Assembly (NCBI GenBank): GCA_036272735.1
Contig: DATAYF010000227.1
Location: 1-8,390, forward strand
DNA from: DATAYF01 sp036272735
Lineage (GTDB): Bacteria > Chloroflexota > Ktedonobacteria > Ktedonobacterales > Ktedonobacteraceae
Length of the DNA: 8,390 nt
Direction of reading: 5' to 3'
Shown here: positions 6,342-8,390 of the stretch, one piece after another
How the letters are laid out: every line of letters starts with the position of its first letter
Numbering within the stretch: the first letter of the stretch is position 1
Notes under the pieces: generated by a model
The model's database searches: none
What the model was told of the DNA's origin: nothing
What the model saw: the letters and a program-made list of their open reading frames with translations, nothing else
Translations under genes and position numbers: made by a program

Positions 6342-7130
6342 CTAGAGCCGCTCACGCGCAACACGAGCGGCATGTAAGTTCTGAGTAGCGGCACTGAGCA
6401 TACAATTGATATCAGTGGTCACTGTGACCATCTGGAAGCCCTGACGCACTCGTTCAGCCGCAGATGCGCCATCGCTGCTCATAATACCTGTCGCCACCTG
6501 ATGCTCCCTGCAACTTTTCTTGATACGTTCCAGGGCCTCTAAAAAGGCGACTTCGTTGCTATAGAGGCCAGGAGGAAGGCCGAGCGAAGCGTGCAAATCA
6601 TTTGGTCCCACGAACGCGACATCTATGCCAGGCACGGAGAGAATTTCATCAATATTTTGCAAGCCCTGTGCGCTTTCAATCTGGACAAGGACCATAACTT
6701 CATCATTGGCGGCTGCCAAATACTCATTCCGGTCGGGGGTACCAAAGCCGTAAGAAGCAAATGCCCCGCCAATACTGCGCGTGCCTACAGGAGGATATTT
6801 CGACCATGCAACTGTGCGCTGTGCCTCCTCGCGACTATTAACCATTGGGATAAGCACACCCCAGGCTCCAGCGTCCAAAGCCCACTTGAACCACTCAACA
6901 GTATTAGAGGGAATACGCACGAAAGGAGCGCTCGTTCCCGCATCAGCGATGGTTGCGATCATCTCAGCGACAAGCCCAGGGTGCAGGGCAGTATGTTCCA
7001 TATCGATCAGGAGCCAGTCAAAGCCAAGCCGTGCCATCAACCGAGCTGAAGATGTGCTAGGAAGATTCAACCAGGCTCCCAATGCCGGTTCGTTTCGACT
7101 AAGCAGTTCTTTTACATGGTTCGTCCGCAT
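6342..7130 (-). CDS. HpcH/HpaI-type class II pyruvate aldolase
   Basis: The 262-residue protein is a metal-dependent aldolase of the HpcH/HpaI (also RhmA, GarL) family, which splits 2-keto-4-hydroxy or 2-keto-3-deoxy acids to pyruvate and an aldehyde. It has the family length. The motifs are DWLLIDMEH with D43, E45 and H46 (the histidine is the HpaI catalytic base), VRIP with R72 binding pyruvate, GVLIPMVNS, the loop YPPVGTRSIGG, and the two metal ligands E152 (VQIES) and D178 (GPNDL). All expected residues are present. ATG 7128-7130 has AGAGG about 8 bp upstream. It is the first gene of an operon with the dehydrogenase. Likely substrates are 2-keto-3-deoxy sugar acids or homoprotocatechuate-pathway intermediates; no neighbour settles which. 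No transporter or regulator is in the window. Confidence 0.94.
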   Translation of the reverse strand: MRTNHVKELLSRNEPALGAWLNLPSTSSARLMARLGFDWLLIDMEHTALHPGLVAEMIATIADAGTSAPFVRIPSNTVEWFKWALDAGAWGVLIPMVNSREEAQRTVAWSKYPPVGTRSIGGAFASYGFGTPDRNEYLAAANDEVMVLVQIESAQGLQNIDEILSVPGIDVAFVGPNDLHASLGLPPGLYSNEVAFLEALERIKKSCREHQVATGIMSSDGASAAERVRQGFQMVTVTTDINCMLSAATQNLHAARVARERL

Positions 7131-7187
7131 GCATTACGCCTCTTTCTGCTAGATGATGTTGAAGCAATCACTATTTTCTTCAGTTCA

Positions 7188-7193
7188 ATTATA
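7188..7193 (-). promoter_or_regulatory. Candidate -10 box of the aldolase operon
   Basis: On the minus strand the sequence is TATAAT, a perfect consensus -10, 58 bp before the aldolase ATG. At 16-18 bp upstream there is no good -35 (GAAAGC or AGAAAG), which suggests dependence on an activator or another sigma factor. Confidence 0.45.
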
Positions 7194-7215
7194 CACTTTT
7201 TAAGACCCCAGCTTT

Positions 7216-7228
7216 CTGACAGCGTCAG
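7216..7228. promoter_or_regulatory. Candidate operator palindrome near the -35 position
   Basis: CTGAC-AGC-GTCAG is a 5-bp palindrome with a 3-bp centre. It begins 22 bp upstream of the TATAAT box and touches the -35 zone, a typical place for a regulator to act. No regulator gene is present, and such short palindromes occur by chance, so confidence is low. Confidence 0.25.
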
Positions 7229-7307
7229 TCTATGGGAGGTGACTGCGATTCCTTGCGTGATCCAAATTATGACCAGCCAGCCATAAACACCTTTGCACAA
7301 GTTTTAA

Positions 7308-7328
7308 GATAGTGTCTTACTCCCATGA
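7308..7328. repeat. Terminal inverted repeat of the IS5-type element (3' end of transposase)
   Basis: It is the perfect reverse complement of 8349-8369 and lies directly next to the end of the transposase frame (stop at 7329). The target copy TAA is at 7305-7307. Confidence 0.9.
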
Positions 7329-8191
7329 TCACGGGAACGCTGGCGCGAGCTTAGTCAACATGCGAGAGCTCGCCGAGAGCTTCATGAAAGCTTCCAAGCT
7401 TTCGGGTAAGCCCTCATGGTCACGGCAGAGGCGAAGCCTTCGCACGATCCACGAAAAACTGCGCTCGATCAGCCATCTTTTGGGCAAAGGGCGCAATCCT
7501 TTTGGAAAGAGCTTTTCCCAATCGACCTCCTCTCCCTCCGGTACGAGCAACCCCCGTCGGGGGAGCGTGAGAGCATGGACTGTCTGCATCGTCCAGCCGA
7601 TGTTCCAGCGGAGCCATCCAATAAAGCTGCCTCCCTAATGACTATCTCCCCAGAGCAGCTTCCTGTTCGGAAAATCCTCTTTGGAAGCAAAGAGCAAGCT
7701 TCGAGCTCCTTCCTGATCTAAGCTACTCGCTGCGGTCACTTCGACGGCGAGCAGATGGCCCTGGCTGTCAACGAGGGCGTGTCGTTTGCGTCCCCACGTT
7801 TTTTTCCCCATATCATAGCCTTTTGCTGGACACGCACCGCGCTGGTTTTGATGGATTGGCTGAGAGTGTTGGCCGCTGAAGGCTCGGCTTCTCGACCCTG
7901 CTTGATCCGCACCTGCATGCGTAGGGCAGTCAGGACTCGGTCCCAGACCCCTTCCCGTCTCCAGGTGCGAAAGGAATGGGAGACGGTCTGCCAGGCTGGA
8001 AAGTCATGAGGCAAAGCACGCCAAGGACAGCCACGACGCCTGACGTACACAATAGCATCGACCAGAGAACGCCTCGCGTGTAAGGAAAAGGCTGCGTCAG
8101 GCTTGATTGGCGGGATCAAGGGCTTCAGGATTTCCCACTGTGCATCAGTGAGATTGGAAGGATCATCTCGAGACAGGCGAGTACGAAACAT
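7329..8191 (-). pseudogene. IS5-family transposase with frameshift, internal stop and lost catalytic Asp
   Basis: The N-terminal frame begins at ATG 8191 with AAGGAG upstream. It shows the IS5 N-terminal blocks LTDAQWEILKPLIPP, RRGCPWRALPHDFPAWQTV and FRTWRREGVWDRV. At about 7833-7820 one base is missing: the frame drifts after TSAVR, and the family sequence GYDMGKKTWGRKRHALVDSQ continues in the next frame. That frame holds the second DDE residue in LLWGDSH. It then meets TAG at 7637-7635 where relatives have Tyr, and resumes as GGSFIGW and so on to KRWLIERSFSW (the E residue) and the stop at 7329. The span of 863 bases is one short of 288 codons, consistent with a single-base deletion. The first catalytic Asp (LDSQS in relatives) aligns with L110 here (TLSQS). 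The protein cannot be active. Confidence 0.88.
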
Positions 8192-8369
8192 CTCGGCTTG
8201 CTCCTTCTTCTAAGCTCTCCATGGTCTCTCTCTCCCTTCCAGTATCTAACCCATACACAAGCACAGCCACGTAAAGTACGCTTTTTTTGGTAGCACCTCT
8301 TTGGCTCGTTCAAATAAGCTCATCGGAAAGGCCCTCGCCGCCCGACTGTCATGGGAGTAAGACACTATC
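8192..8369 (-). other. IS5-element leader and outer terminal repeat
   Basis: The inverted repeat occupies 8349-8369 and is followed outside by TAA. Between it and the transposase ATG are 157 bp with no convincing gene; the AAGGAG just before 8191 is the ribosome binding site. The final bases 8373-8390 of the window are flanking DNA, too short to interpret. Confidence 0.6.
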
Positions 8370-8390
8370 TAAGAAGACACCGACTCATAT

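Larger units (their letters stand above)
7308..8369 (-). mobile_element. IS5-family insertion sequence, complete but inactive
   Basis: The element is 1,062 bp with perfect 21-bp inverted repeats (7308-7328 and 8349-8369; outer end GATAGTGTCTTACTCCC). Both are flanked by TAA (7305-7307 and 8370-8372), a TNA-type 3-bp target duplication as in IS1031-like IS5 subgroups. It encodes one transposase on the minus strand, which is broken. It inserted about 115 bp upstream of the aldolase -10 box and is transcribed towards that operon. A sister copy supplying transposase in trans could still move it. Confidence 0.92.

Noticed and set aside
1..8390. CRISPR array, tRNA or rRNA genes
   Set aside because: No regularly spaced direct repeats and no cloverleaf or rRNA-like sequence were noticed on reading both strands.

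Overview
This is an accessory, transposon-dense bacterial segment with moderate G+C, somewhat higher by eye between about 2700 and 4750. Remnants of three transposon families, a GH65 phosphorylase relic, an AlkX-type glycosylase and a sugar-acid style aldolase/dehydrogenase pair would suit a large, IS-rich soil genome such as a Ktedonobacteria-like Chloroflexota or an actinomycete. The sequence alone does not fix the taxon.

Layout. Positions 2-547 hold the 3' part of an IS200/IS605-type tnpB with its right-end hairpin. It abuts the 3' remnant of a frameshifted glycoside hydrolase family 65 gene (551-1218). After about 280 bp with no recognisable gene comes the most interesting structure. Positions 1501-4804 are bounded by perfect 22-bp inverted repeats, each flanked by TA, the target duplication of the IS630/Tc1/mariner superfamily. 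Just inside the left end lies an IS630-type DD34E transposase whose two frames join at an A8 slippery run. The right repeat is not just after the transposase but 2.27 kb further on. Between them are two intact genes in the same orientation: a dienelactone-hydrolase-family alpha/beta hydrolase and a YcaQ/AlkX-type (HTH_42) DNA interstrand-crosslink glycosylase with the QxD motif. The unit therefore reads as an IS630-family transposon carrying passenger genes.

Three bases beyond the right TA starts a separate imperfect inverted-repeat element of about 120 bp, itself with TA at sensible edges, so it is MITE-like. A perfect 18-bp hairpin follows at 5097-5142, in a gene-poor stretch.

On the minus strand, 7130-5326 is a two-gene operon. 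A HpcH/HpaI-type class II pyruvate aldolase is followed 20 bp later by an NAD-dependent D-2-hydroxyacid dehydrogenase. Upstream are a TATAAT -10 box and a small palindrome that could be an operator. Just beyond that is a complete IS5-family element (7308-8369) with 21-bp inverted repeats and a TAA target duplication. Its transposase is dead: one frameshift, one internal TAG, and an apparent loss of the first catalytic Asp.

How it fits together: the window is a pile-up of insertions around a degraded carbohydrate gene and a small catabolic operon. The testable novelty is the TIR-bounded module of transposase, hydrolase and crosslink glycosylase, possibly a mobile genotoxin-tolerance cargo.
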